DNA of 52,230 nucleotides from Bdellovibrionaceae bacterium UBA2339 (lineage in GTDB: Bacteria > Bdellovibrionota > Bdellovibrionia > Bdellovibrionales > JAMPXM01), in the NCBI GenBank assembly GCA_002344785.1, contig DDUL01000008.1:444-52673 (forward strand), read 5' to 3'. Position 1 is the stretch's first letter; every line of letters begins with the position of its first letter. Below, piece by piece: positions 42,188 through 51,078 of the stretch. The position numbers were made by a program, and so were the translations under genes. The notes below the pieces were generated by a model. The model was not told the DNA's origin. It saw nothing but the letters and a program-made list of their open reading frames with translations, and did no database searches.

Positions 42188-43356
42188 AGGCGAAGCGTGG
42201 TCGGGTCGCTTCGATCGAAAGCCAAGTGCGGCAAGGCATTTTAGATTGGCGAAGTGAGGGCGGAGAAGACTGGCATGCGGCCACTCCAACTCTGCGGGTG
42301 CAGGCCTTTCACCGCGGCCATAAGTGCGTCGATTTGGTTCTCGGCGAGCAGTTTGATTACTACGACTGGGCTTCGCTGACGAAAATTGTTTTTTCAGTTT
42401 CGTCCGTCATGTGGGCCAGTGAAGTGGGTCTAAAACCCGAAGACTCATTGTCGGATTGGTTGCCGGAGGTGCCGTGGTCCAACGTGGCCTCGGCCAAAAA
42501 TTCCCGCCGAGTATTGAAACTTCGAAGTTTACTCACGCATTCGGCGGGACTGACCTGGTGGAAGCCTTTCTTTAGAAGCGTCAATGCTTTGCCGTCGCGT
42601 GATCCTGAGCTGCGTTGGTCTGCGCATTATGCCTTAGTACTTCGCGAGGCTCGGCGATTGGCGAAGCGCCGAGAACTATTTCCGCAACAAAGTGTTTATT
42701 CAGATTTGGACTTTTTCTTTATCGGCGAGATTTTGCGTCGCGCTTGGCTTGAATCGCTATCGACCCAGTGGGCTCGCGTGTCGGATCGCCTGGGCCTATT
42801 GCAGACAGGCTTTCATGTTTTGCGTCGCGCGGATGTTGAGGACGGAAGTTTTTTTGCGAAGGATCCAGCGCGGCGTCGCCGTACGGCTCCAACGGAAAGC
42901 TGCCCTTGGCGAGGCCGAAGGCTTCGCGGTGAGGTGCATGATGAAAACGCATGGGCACTCGGTGGCATTGCGCCTCATTCGGGGTTGTTTGGTCCGATCG
43001 ATGATTTGTCCCGATATGGTTTGCAACTTCGTCGTCTGGTGAGAGGTGAGTCGAGTTCGCTGTGGCCTGTGAAGAGTGCGGGTAAGTTTGTTCGCCGTGG
43101 AGTTCCGAACCGGCACGGAGATTGGGCGCTGGGTTTCATGATGCCCTCTCGGCCGACCTCTACGGCAGGTCGTTTTTTTTCGCGATCCAGCGTGGGGCAT
43201 ACTGGGTTCACGGGCACATCGCTTTGGTATGATCCGCGAGCGGATCTCTTGGTGGCTTTGCTCAGTAATCGCGTGGCCTATGGTCGAGAGCCCAACCTCT
43301 TTGCCAAGCTTCGCCCCGCCGTCCATGACTTGATCTATCAAGCTGTCTCAAAATGA
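42184..43356 (+). CDS. Serine beta-lactamase/penicillin-binding-like hydrolase
   Basis: Class-C beta-lactamase-fold protein, 390 residues. SLTK (SxxK) in YYDWASLTKIVFSV is the nucleophile motif; YSD takes the YxN position; HTGFTG takes the KTG position. This replacement pattern is common in esterase/DD-peptidase relatives rather than true beta-lactamases. There is no signal peptide, so it should act in the cytoplasm, consistent with work on recycled murein peptides. ATG 42184 overlaps the LD-carboxypeptidase stop (ATGA), so the two are coupled. Confidence 0.82.
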   Translation: MKAKRGRVASIESQVRQGILDWRSEGGEDWHAATPTLRVQAFHRGHKCVDLVLGEQFDYYDWASLTKIVFSVSSVMWASEVGLKPEDSLSDWLPEVPWSNVASAKNSRRVLKLRSLLTHSAGLTWWKPFFRSVNALPSRDPELRWSAHYALVLREARRLAKRRELFPQQSVYSDLDFFFIGEILRRAWLESLSTQWARVSDRLGLLQTGFHVLRRADVEDGSFFAKDPARRRRTAPTESCPWRGRRLRGEVHDENAWALGGIAPHSGLFGPIDDLSRYGLQLRRLVRGESSSLWPVKSAGKFVRRGVPNRHGDWALGFMMPSRPTSTAGRFFSRSSVGHTGFTGTSLWYDPRADLLVALLSNRVAYGREPNLFAKLRPAVHDLIYQAVSK

Positions 43357-43399
43357 GATGGAACTGTTTTGTAGGCGTTGAGCCGCCGATAAGCACAGA

Positions 43400-44491
43400 G
43401 TGACGTGGCGGGCGCTGATCTATGGCTGCTCTATAATAGTGAACTTGAGTGCGACGAGCGCTCGGGCCAGTGAAGCTGCGCCGATTGAGGATTTGGATCG
43501 AGGGCTGCAAAGGGCCATGGCCGGTCCGCGTGAGGCGGGGGCTGCCGGATGTCAGACGGTCGATCTTCGCCCCCAATTGCCGCCGATTCGCGATCAGGGT
43601 CAACGCGGATTTTGCTTCGCGTTTGTCGCGGCGGATCTGCTTTCTGAGCGCATGGGAGTGCGAAGCGGAGTCTCCGCTTATCAAGTTACCGCGAATTATT
43701 TTTTAAATGGCTTGGATCGCGAAACCGTGGGTCGCTTCGGCTCACACTTTGCCGCGCACTTTGCACGACCGCAGAGAAGTGCGCGGGTATCACACGCTGT
43801 GCTCAGGCAAGACGAAGCGGAACGATTTCAGTCTGGATTTCGTAACGGAGTTGATGGCTTTGAGCAGGTGAGTGGCGGGCATGTGCGCGGTGCAATTCTT
43901 GACTTCGCCAATGCCAAGAAAGTTTGTTCCGAGACGGATTTACCCTATAGCTCAGCGATTGATCGGGATGGCACGGATCGCATGCTGGCGGCTTCTCGGC
44001 AAAGATTTCTGGAGCAACAAGTGTGTGATCTGCGCTCAAGTTCGCTCGCTAATAGTGCGAATAACATTTACGCGGCACTTTCAATGAACGCTCACGGATT
44101 GATGGATCATATTGAAGCTCGGTGTCGTGGTCGGATTTCCCGGCGTCGCTACATTCCCCAGAGCTTTGATTCGAATTGGCCCTCTTCGGATCAACGCTCG
44201 GCACTCGCCGTACATCGAGCACTGGACCTGCGGCGCCCGGCAGGTGTCAGTTTAGATATGAAGCCTTGGATGAATCCTGTGCCGGCGGGACACGCGTTTC
44301 ACGCGATGGTGATTGTGGGTCGAGAGTGGGATGCCGCTCGCGGCCAGTGTCGGTTTCGGGTCAGAAACTCTTGGGGAGCGACTTGCAGTCTGCCGTACTC
44401 GCGACGCGTGCAATGTGATCGCGACGGGACATTGCTGGTCGACGGCGACTTGTTGAACGAAAGTGTTCAGTCGGTGAACTACATCCCCTAA
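43400..44491 (+). CDS. Secreted papain-like (C1A) cysteine protease
   Basis: Peptidase of the C1A/papain fold with all three catalytic residues: Cys72 in DQGQRGFCFAF, His301 in FHAMVIVG and Asn323 in VRNSWG. The Cys that usually precedes the nucleophile is Arg, and the Trp after it is Phe. A signal peptide covers about residues 1-23. No long pro-domain is evident before Cys72, so activation may differ from papain. 363 residues, GTG start at 43400 with a poor ribosome-binding site. Substrate unknown; a role outside the cytoplasm is expected. Confidence 0.8.
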   Translation: MTWRALIYGCSIIVNLSATSARASEAAPIEDLDRGLQRAMAGPREAGAAGCQTVDLRPQLPPIRDQGQRGFCFAFVAADLLSERMGVRSGVSAYQVTANYFLNGLDRETVGRFGSHFAAHFARPQRSARVSHAVLRQDEAERFQSGFRNGVDGFEQVSGGHVRGAILDFANAKKVCSETDLPYSSAIDRDGTDRMLAASRQRFLEQQVCDLRSSSLANSANNIYAALSMNAHGLMDHIEARCRGRISRRRYIPQSFDSNWPSSDQRSALAVHRALDLRRPAGVSLDMKPWMNPVPAGHAFHAMVIVGREWDAARGQCRFRVRNSWGATCSLPYSRRVQCDRDGTLLVDGDLLNESVQSVNYIP

Positions 44492-44543
44492 GTCATCAGG
44501 CGCAAGGAGTGACCAAGTCGTGCTGGAGAGACTGCGCTGGTTT

Positions 44544-46076
44544 TCAAGCCAGTAATTTGGCGTAAATCCCATCGAAGCCGCCATTACTCATGACCAACAC
44601 AAGATCTTGAGGCCTTGCGTGTGCTTTGATGTGCGCGACAATCGCGTCAACGTCCGGCAAGAGATGGGCATCGACTCGAGACTTGCGTAAGTCTTGAATC
44701 AAAACTTCCGCCGAAAAACGATCGCTTTCGGGAATTCCACTTTGATTAAAGGGCGGAGGCATTAGCACGCACTGAGCTTCGCCAAAGGCTTCGGCGTACT
44801 CGCGCTGAAACACATTTCGGCGTGAAGTGGCGGAGCGCGCTTCAAAGACGCTGAACACGCGAGCGTCTGGATATTGAGTTTGCACGGTGCGAATAGTTTC
44901 GCGCACGGCCGTTGGATGATGCGCGAAATCTTCAATGACGGTGAAGCCACCACTTTGGCTTCGGCCCAGCACATCTTGCCGTCGTTTGACGCCTTCAAAG
45001 CTTTGCAGGGCCTGGACGATGGCGTCGGTGGCAAAGCCAAGTGACTCCCAAAGTGCGAGAGTCGCCAAAGCATTTTTGACATTGTAATGACCGATCATAG
45101 GAAGTTCGATTCGGACTGGAGATCGATGGGGTCTTTCGGCCCAGAATCGAGTGCCGCGGCGGCCGGAGATCGGGTCAACGACAAAGTTTTCGATGCGCGA
45201 GGCTCGGTATTGGCCTCGCTCCAGTCCAAAGGTGAGCACGCGAATTTGCCGATCGCGAAACTGATCGGCGCGCCGAGCGAGCAGATCGCGAATGCTGTCT
45301 TCATCTTCGCAGGTGACGAGCAGGCCTTGCTGCGGAATCAAGTCGAGCAAACTGAGAAAGGCCTGTTTCACGTGCTCGAGATCACGATAGATGTCGGCGT
45401 GATCGAACTCGACCGAGTTGAGGATGACGGAGCGCGGGCGATAGTGGATGAACTTTGGGACTTTGTCGAAAAATGCGGTGTCATATTCGTCGCCTTCGAT
45501 GACGAACCAGTCACCCTCGGGAAAGCGATAGCTCTGTCCAAAATTTTTGGGAATGCCGCCAATCATGAATCCAGGTTTGAGTCTGAGGGCATCGGCAACA
45601 AAAGCGTTCATGGAAGATGTCGTGGTCTTGCCGTGTGTTCCGGCGACGACAACGCTGTGCCGATGATCAATGACGAGTTGGCCCATCGCCTGCGGCAAAG
45701 ATGTAAAGGGAATATTGCTTTCAAGCAGCGCGATGGCTTCTTCATGCTTTCGGGTGATGACATTGCCGACGATCACCAGATCGGGGCGGCCCTCGCGAGT
45801 GAGGTTGGCCGCTTGATATCCGTTCATGATTTGAATGCCCAGGCTCGCAAGTTGCGTCGACATGGGTGGGTAGACATTTTGATCGGAGCCAGTGACTTTG
45901 TAGCCTTGCGAGTGAAGAAGGCCGGCCAGTGAAGCCATGGCTGTTCCGCAGATCCCCATGAAATGCACATGGGCGTGAGGCTTTAACTGAATCCGATCCA
46001 CAGGACGTCGTTCTTGTGAAGTATCTGGCGAATTATTTGGCGAATTATTTGGCGAAGAATGGGGCTTTTGCGACAT
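44544..46076 (-). CDS. mpl: Murein peptide ligase Mpl
   Basis: Joins recycled tripeptide (L-Ala-gamma-D-Glu-meso-Dap) to UDP-MurNAc, returning murein to synthesis. Mur-ligase fold: HFMGICGTAMASLAGLL at the N-terminus, ATP loop VAGTHGKTTTSSM, and EDFAHHPTAV in the C-terminal domain. GICGTAMASLAGLL separates Mpl from MurC. A 27-residue Ser/Pro/Asn-rich leader with a 12-nt repeat (46027-46062) precedes the domain. ATG with AAGG 6 nt upstream. 510 residues, slightly long because of the leader. It converges on the papain-like gene. Confidence 0.93.
   Translation of the reverse strand: MSQKPHSSPNNSPNNSPDTSQERRPVDRIQLKPHAHVHFMGICGTAMASLAGLLHSQGYKVTGSDQNVYPPMSTQLASLGIQIMNGYQAANLTREGRPDLVIVGNVITRKHEEAIALLESNIPFTSLPQAMGQLVIDHRHSVVVAGTHGKTTTSSMNAFVADALRLKPGFMIGGIPKNFGQSYRFPEGDWFVIEGDEYDTAFFDKVPKFIHYRPRSVILNSVEFDHADIYRDLEHVKQAFLSLLDLIPQQGLLVTCEDEDSIRDLLARRADQFRDRQIRVLTFGLERGQYRASRIENFVVDPISGRRGTRFWAERPHRSPVRIELPMIGHYNVKNALATLALWESLGFATDAIVQALQSFEGVKRRQDVLGRSQSGGFTVIEDFAHHPTAVRETIRTVQTQYPDARVFSVFEARSATSRRNVFQREYAEAFGEAQCVLMPPPFNQSGIPESDRFSAEVLIQDLRKSRVDAHLLPDVDAIVAHIKAHARPQDLVLVMSNGGFDGIYAKLLA
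46027..46062. repeat. 12-bp repeat in the mpl leader segment, three units
   Basis: GGCGAATTATTT occurs at 46027-46038 and 46039-46050 with a third, changed copy to 46062. It encodes SPNN SPNN SPDT (minus strand) in the N-terminal extension of Mpl. Confidence 0.85.
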
Positions 46077-46211
46077 AGGTAGCCTTAAGCGTGCCTCTTC
46101 CGGTCGGGCTTGTCCAAAAGTTTGACGCCGCTCAGGTCATGGCGCCCCGCCATATTCGCCCCTAGCTGGGTCGTGACTTTGCTCCTTCACGAAGCCTTGA
46201 GGGAGTTCGCG

Positions 46212-47981
46212 ATGCGAGTCCTAATTCGTAAAGTTCGAAAGACACTTTCTTTGAGCATGCTTCCAGGTCTTGGAATCATGTGGGCCTGTCTTGGAGCTGA
46301 GGCTGTGCGTGCGGATGAGGCTTTGGTGGCCCCGGCGCCTCAAGGTCACTACGATGAACTTTATCATCCCAACGGAGAGATTCGCCCTCACTATCGTGGC
46401 ATTGTGGAAGTGGCGCGAGAGATTTCGCCGACGCGAGTGCAGCGGATTGAGCGTGAAACTCGGCGCGACTTTCATAAAGACAACATGCTCAGTCCTGTAC
46501 CGAGAATTTTGGTCAGCACGGAGTTTGACCACTATTTGCGCCCAGGGGTTGAGCAAAGAGGGCGAGCTCTGCGAGAATTCTTGCTCGACTTCCACCGCTC
46601 AGGTGGTGAGCCTCGATTGGTGCGGGAAGGGCGCATGCCTCGCGAAGTTCTTGATCGCGTGGTGGCGCGAAATTTGGAGTCAGGACTTGTCGGTTCAGTT
46701 CGTGAGATCACTTTTTTCTACGGACCCGATGTGGTTCGCGATCCGCGCGGTGTGTTTCGCGTGGTTGAAGACAATACGGGATTTCTTGGCGGCTTTGGTG
46801 ATCTTCGTATCGCGCTCGAATCCTTGGAGCGGCATGTGCCGGAGTACAATGAGCGTTTGGGCCGGCGAGTGGCCGAACGTGACCCGATGGAGTTTTACCG
46901 ACAGCTGGCGCAGCGCTATACGGCTCGGGCGCAAGGCGGCCGCGTGGTCATGTTGCAGATTCCTCCTTATGCGGACTTCGAGGATCGTCGCGTGATGCGC
47001 CTCATGCGCGAAGCCGGCATCGAAGTTGTGACTCCCCACACCCGTGCGCGTCTACAAATCGATGCGCAAGGTGCATGGTTGTTACCTGCCGATGGTGGGC
47101 GACGTGAGCGGGTGGGATTCTTAGCGATCAATGGTGAGCACTGGTGGATGGACATGCATGACGCGCGTATGTGGCCGGTGGCGATGACGGAGTATGCGAA
47201 ACTCACTGAGGACGAAGTGCGTTCGAAACTCAGACGCCTAGGTGAAGATCGACTGACGCGATGGGAGCGGGAGTTTTTGGCGGTGATGAGCGAGCGCGAT
47301 CCGCGCACGGGGCTACCGCAGCTTGATCGCCTCGAGGCCGCGCTTCGTGGCATGAACGACTGGCAAACTTTATCGGAATGGAAAGCGAAATCCTATCCGG
47401 GGCTCCTTGACGCGATTCTATCGGGCCGCGTGGCATCCAACTACTCACCGGGCACGAACTTCGTGAACGACAAAGAGTTCTATCTCTATATGGAAGAAGT
47501 GGTGCGGACGTATTTGGCCGAAGAACCAATTCTTCGCAATATTCGTACAGAAGATGCCGGCGAGCGAGTCGGTGATCGAATCCTGCCGCGAACTGAATTT
47601 CTCAACTCAGTGTCTCGCGATAAAGATCGCTGGGTGATCAAGGTGGTCGACGGCCGCGGTGGAAGTGGCATCTATGTCGGTGCCAAGATCTCGCAAGCTG
47701 AGTTTGATCGGGGGCTGGACGAGGCTCGGCGTGAGCCTTGGCGCTATAAGATCCAAGAATACACGCCGCTTTCGGTGATGGGCTCGCAGATCGTCGATTT
47801 GCGAATTCACTCTGATGTTCCGCCGCGAGGCCGAGTGATGGTGAGTGATGTTCCGTGGGGAAGAAGTTTGCCCCTGCATGGGGACGGCAAAGTGAATCTC
47901 AGTGCTCAGGGTCGTGAGACGACGGTCATGGTACGCGCGGCTGAGCCATTCTGCCGAATGATCTTCAGCCGTGCGCAGTAA
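46212..47981 (+). CDS. Exported circularly permuted ATP-grasp-like protein
   Basis: A 589-residue protein. Residues 1-34 are a clear signal peptide (RKVRK, then SLSMLPGLGIMWACLG, cleavage near AVRA). The mature part begins with motifs of circularly permuted type-2 ATP-grasp proteins: HYDELYHPNGEIRPHYRG, PRILVSTEFDHYLRPGVEQRGRAL and FRVVEDNTG; later WVIKVVDGRGGSGIYVG looks like the ATP-binding strand and glycine loop. Family members normally act in the cytoplasm where ATP is; export is unusual. ATG 46212 with GGGAG 6 nt upstream; the frame stays open upstream to 46110. Convergent with a secreted unknown gene 12 bp away. Confidence 0.75.
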   Translation: MRVLIRKVRKTLSLSMLPGLGIMWACLGAEAVRADEALVAPAPQGHYDELYHPNGEIRPHYRGIVEVAREISPTRVQRIERETRRDFHKDNMLSPVPRILVSTEFDHYLRPGVEQRGRALREFLLDFHRSGGEPRLVREGRMPREVLDRVVARNLESGLVGSVREITFFYGPDVVRDPRGVFRVVEDNTGFLGGFGDLRIALESLERHVPEYNERLGRRVAERDPMEFYRQLAQRYTARAQGGRVVMLQIPPYADFEDRRVMRLMREAGIEVVTPHTRARLQIDAQGAWLLPADGGRRERVGFLAINGEHWWMDMHDARMWPVAMTEYAKLTEDEVRSKLRRLGEDRLTRWEREFLAVMSERDPRTGLPQLDRLEAALRGMNDWQTLSEWKAKSYPGLLDAILSGRVASNYSPGTNFVNDKEFYLYMEEVVRTYLAEEPILRNIRTEDAGERVGDRILPRTEFLNSVSRDKDRWVIKVVDGRGGSGIYVGAKISQAEFDRGLDEARREPWRYKIQEYTPLSVMGSQIVDLRIHSDVPPRGRVMVSDVPWGRSLPLHGDGKVNLSAQGRETTVMVRAAEPFCRMIFSRAQ

Positions 47982-47993
47982 TCGGGTTCAATC

Positions 47994-48683
47994 TTAGTTT
48001 TGATAATCGGGTGCGCGACTCTCTTTGGGGTCGGGCAACTGTCCTTGTCGATCTCGTTCATCGTCTGAACTGCCAAACTTGATCAGCTGGGTGGCGCCAC
48101 TTGGAAAGGTTTTGATCCGATCAAGTCCAGGCACGGCATAGGTGGTGTAGCACATCACACCTTGGAGAAGGGCAGCGCTCAGGGAGATCCCGCCACCGAT
48201 CGATCGAGGCTTGGACTCCGCTTCGCGGAGATCTTCACGGCAAACACCCTTGAGGTCCTCATCGTCGATCCAGAACCGGCGATTGTGGTGACGAACTTGA
48301 AAGCGCAAGTCCTCTTGTTTGGACCAAATGGCATAGGAACAGCGATACTCCGTGGCTCGACCGCTTTGGCCAGTGAACTCGACATGCGGGCCATTGATGC
48401 CGATTCGGTCCGCGCTTAAGCCTAAGTCTTGGAGCGCGACGTGAATCTGCTGCGTGAGCTTCTGGGTTTGTGCTTGGCAGTTTGTTCCCATCTCGCGCTC
48501 GCTTCCCTTGAACCAAAGTCGAAGAATTTTTCGCGAATTGCCCATGGCCCAGCAGTCCTTTTTATAGGAGTCCGAGCATTCGTAATCATCGGCCAGGCCA
48601 ATGTGAGCTGAGGCCATGGGCGAATACGCAAGCCAGCAGAGCAAAGCCGCACAGAGGCTCTGCGAGTATTTCGCAAGCGACAT
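47994..48683 (-). CDS. Secreted Cys-containing protein, unknown family
   Basis: A 229-residue product. A signal peptide (SQSLCAALLCWLAYSPMASA) ends near residue 26. The mature protein has six or more cysteines (ECSDSYKKDCW, NCQAQT, RCSYAIW, VCRED, MCYTTY), suggesting disulfide bonds in the periplasm. No family recognised. It converges on the ATP-grasp gene with 12 bp between stops. Confidence 0.65.
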   Translation of the reverse strand: MSLAKYSQSLCAALLCWLAYSPMASAHIGLADDYECSDSYKKDCWAMGNSRKILRLWFKGSEREMGTNCQAQTQKLTQQIHVALQDLGLSADRIGINGPHVEFTGQSGRATEYRCSYAIWSKQEDLRFQVRHHNRRFWIDDEDLKGVCREDLREAESKPRSIGGGISLSAALLQGVMCYTTYAVPGLDRIKTFPSGATQLIKFGSSDDERDRQGQLPDPKESRAPDYQN

Positions 48684-48886
48684 AAATCGTCTCCTGAGGG
48701 CGCCTGCGCGTCCTCCGTTAAACGTTCCAGTTCCTACAATGTCGCTGTGGTGGATTTGGCGGGACCATCACAACGCTTTGAATTCGACCTCAGCGTTGCG
48801 TTCAAGTCTTGTTCCTGATTCTGCGGCGACTTGAGGAGCTTGCTTCGTCGGTTAACTTGTTTCATTTTTGTGAGTGTGGAGAATCC

Positions 48887-50995
48887 ATGAAGCCATCTCG
48901 CATGACGCCATCAGATGATTTTGAAACGCCCGCCGACCTTTGGCTCGAAGAGATCGAAGGTGAGCGGGCCATGGCTTGGGTTCGCGAGCGAAATGCTGAA
49001 GCCTCGCGACGACTGTCGGCGACGCCAATCTTTTCTCAAGTGCGTGACGAACTTCGCGAGATTCTTGAGGCTCGGGATCGATTGCCCACGCTGCAGGCGA
49101 TTTGGTGGGAAGCCGCCGAAGATCAGTCGTGGGTTCTCAATGTTTGGCAAGATGCCGAGCATCCTCAAGGCGTTTTGCGAGCGACGCCTTGGAAGGAGTT
49201 TGTTGAGCGGGCCGAGCCCAACTGGCAAGTGTGGTTGGATGTCGATGCGTTGGCTTCAGAAGAGGGTGTGTCGTGGGTCTTACATGATGTGCGGCCGGGG
49301 CCTCGGCCATCTTCGCGAGCGATGTTGTCGCTATCGCGAGGTGGTGGCGATGCGGTGGAGTGGCGTGAGTTTGATCTGCATGAAAAGAAATTTGTCGACG
49401 GCGGATTTCACACGACTGAGGCGAAAGCCATCGTGACGTGGTGTGATCCGGATCATCTCTATGCCGCTTGGCCAGCAACACAAGAAGAGAAAACGGACGC
49501 GGGCTATCCTCGGCGAATGCGACTTTGGAAGCGTGGCGAGAGCTTAGCTTCGGCGCCTGTGGTGCTGGAAGCGCCTCGCGAAGATGTATTGATGTGGGCT
49601 TACGTCATACGTGAGCTGGATTCGCAAGGCCAACTCCGTGCTGAACATTTTCTGCACCGATTTGTGAGCTTTCATGAGTCGAAACTTTACTGGCGATCCT
49701 CCGACCACGAAGTTCGCGAAGTGCCGCTTCCGCCTTGGGTGGATTTTGTCGATGTTCGTTCAGGCCAGTTCGTCATGTATGTCAAACGAGCGACGAAATT
49801 TGGCGGTCATGAGCTGAAGTCAGGTGAAGTGTGGAGTTGGGATTGGGCCCACTGGCAGGCGACGGGTGAGATACGAAATTTGGTTCCGCTTTGGCAGCCG
49901 AGTGCGCAAGAGGCCTATTTGGTCGCCTATGAAACCCGCGATGCACTGGTGTTGATGTACTTGCAGGATGTGCAGACGCGCATGGAAGTCTGTCGCTGGG
50001 TGAATGGACGTTGGGAGCGCAAGTCGATTTGGGGCGACCTCGGAGACGCGCATGTCGTGGTCGATCACACCTCTCGTGTTCGCGCCGAGATCGTGGTGAC
50101 GCGACATCATGAGATTGAGCCGCCTTCGCAATGGGTGCTGGATTTGAGTCGACCGGATGGGAAGTGGCAAAAGCTGCGGCAAAGTCCACCTCGCTTTCGT
50201 CATGACGGACTTGTTTGTGAGCGATATTTCGCCACGAGTGCTGATGGTGAGAAGATTCCGTACCGCATTGTGCGTCCACGGAGCAACGAGGCCGCACCAA
50301 CTCTGATCACGGCTTACGGCGGATTTGAGTCGCCGCTGTTGCCTCGATACTGGTCGGATGTGGGCAAGGTTTGGCTTGAGCGCGGTGGCGCCTTCATCAT
50401 TGCCAACATTCGCGGCGGGAGCGAATACGGACCTCGCTGGCATCAGGCCGCGCTTCGCGAGAATCGACAGCGCGCTTACGATGATTTGTTTGCGGTGACA
50501 GAAGATGCGATTGCGCGGGGATTGAGTGCGGCGGGACGAATCGCCTTTCGCGGTGGGAGCAACGGCGGCTTGTTAGCGGGCAATGCGTTGGTGCAAAGAC
50601 CGGACTTGTATCAAGCCATACTGATTCAAGTGCCGCTCTTAGATATGCTGCGATTTCATCGCCTACTTGCCGGGGCAGCGTGGATCAGTGAGTACGGCAC
50701 GCCTGACAATGAGGCCGATCGAGTTTGGCTAAGGCGCTATTCGCCATACCATCAGTTGCGGGCCGGAACGCATCTGCCTGAGGCTTTCGTCACCACTTCA
50801 ACTCGCGATGATCGAGTCCATCCGGGTCACGCTCGGCGCTTCGCGCATCGACTCCGTGAACTCGGGCATCCGGTGCTCTACTTTGAAAACATCGAAGGCG
50901 GGCATGCGGGGGCGGCCACTCCAGCGGCGAAAGCTGAGCTATTGGCGCTTGAGTATTCGTATTTACTTACTGCTTTGAAGCTCGCGGCTAAGTAG
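48887..50995 (+). CDS. Prolyl oligopeptidase (S9A family)
   Basis: Serine peptidase that cleaves short peptides after proline. 702 residues: N-terminal seven-bladed propeller-like half, then an alpha/beta hydrolase domain with nucleophile Ser in GGSNGGLLAGNAL, Asp in RDDRVHPGHARRF and His in EGGHAGA. ATG 48887 has GGAG 6 nt upstream; an earlier in-frame start at 48809 lacks support. No signal peptide, so cytoplasmic as given. It stands alone, followed by mutS 83 bp later. Confidence 0.92.
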   Translation: MKPSRMTPSDDFETPADLWLEEIEGERAMAWVRERNAEASRRLSATPIFSQVRDELREILEARDRLPTLQAIWWEAAEDQSWVLNVWQDAEHPQGVLRATPWKEFVERAEPNWQVWLDVDALASEEGVSWVLHDVRPGPRPSSRAMLSLSRGGGDAVEWREFDLHEKKFVDGGFHTTEAKAIVTWCDPDHLYAAWPATQEEKTDAGYPRRMRLWKRGESLASAPVVLEAPREDVLMWAYVIRELDSQGQLRAEHFLHRFVSFHESKLYWRSSDHEVREVPLPPWVDFVDVRSGQFVMYVKRATKFGGHELKSGEVWSWDWAHWQATGEIRNLVPLWQPSAQEAYLVAYETRDALVLMYLQDVQTRMEVCRWVNGRWERKSIWGDLGDAHVVVDHTSRVRAEIVVTRHHEIEPPSQWVLDLSRPDGKWQKLRQSPPRFRHDGLVCERYFATSADGEKIPYRIVRPRSNEAAPTLITAYGGFESPLLPRYWSDVGKVWLERGGAFIIANIRGGSEYGPRWHQAALRENRQRAYDDLFAVTEDAIARGLSAAGRIAFRGGSNGGLLAGNALVQRPDLYQAILIQVPLLDMLRFHRLLAGAAWISEYGTPDNEADRVWLRRYSPYHQLRAGTHLPEAFVTTSTRDDRVHPGHARRFAHRLRELGHPVLYFENIEGGHAGAATPAAKAELLALEYSYLLTALKLAAK

Positions 50996-51078
50996 CTGTT
51001 ATCTCGTGATCTTTTTGGCTTGAACCGCGGCGCATTGAGCGTCGCGATGCTGGCGTGTTTGTGCTTTATCTGTGGCCT

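Noticed and set aside
51026..51045. CGCGG..CGC / GCG..CGCG inverted repeat between the peptidase and mutS
   Set aside because: No T-tract and contains a mismatch; insufficient to call a terminator.
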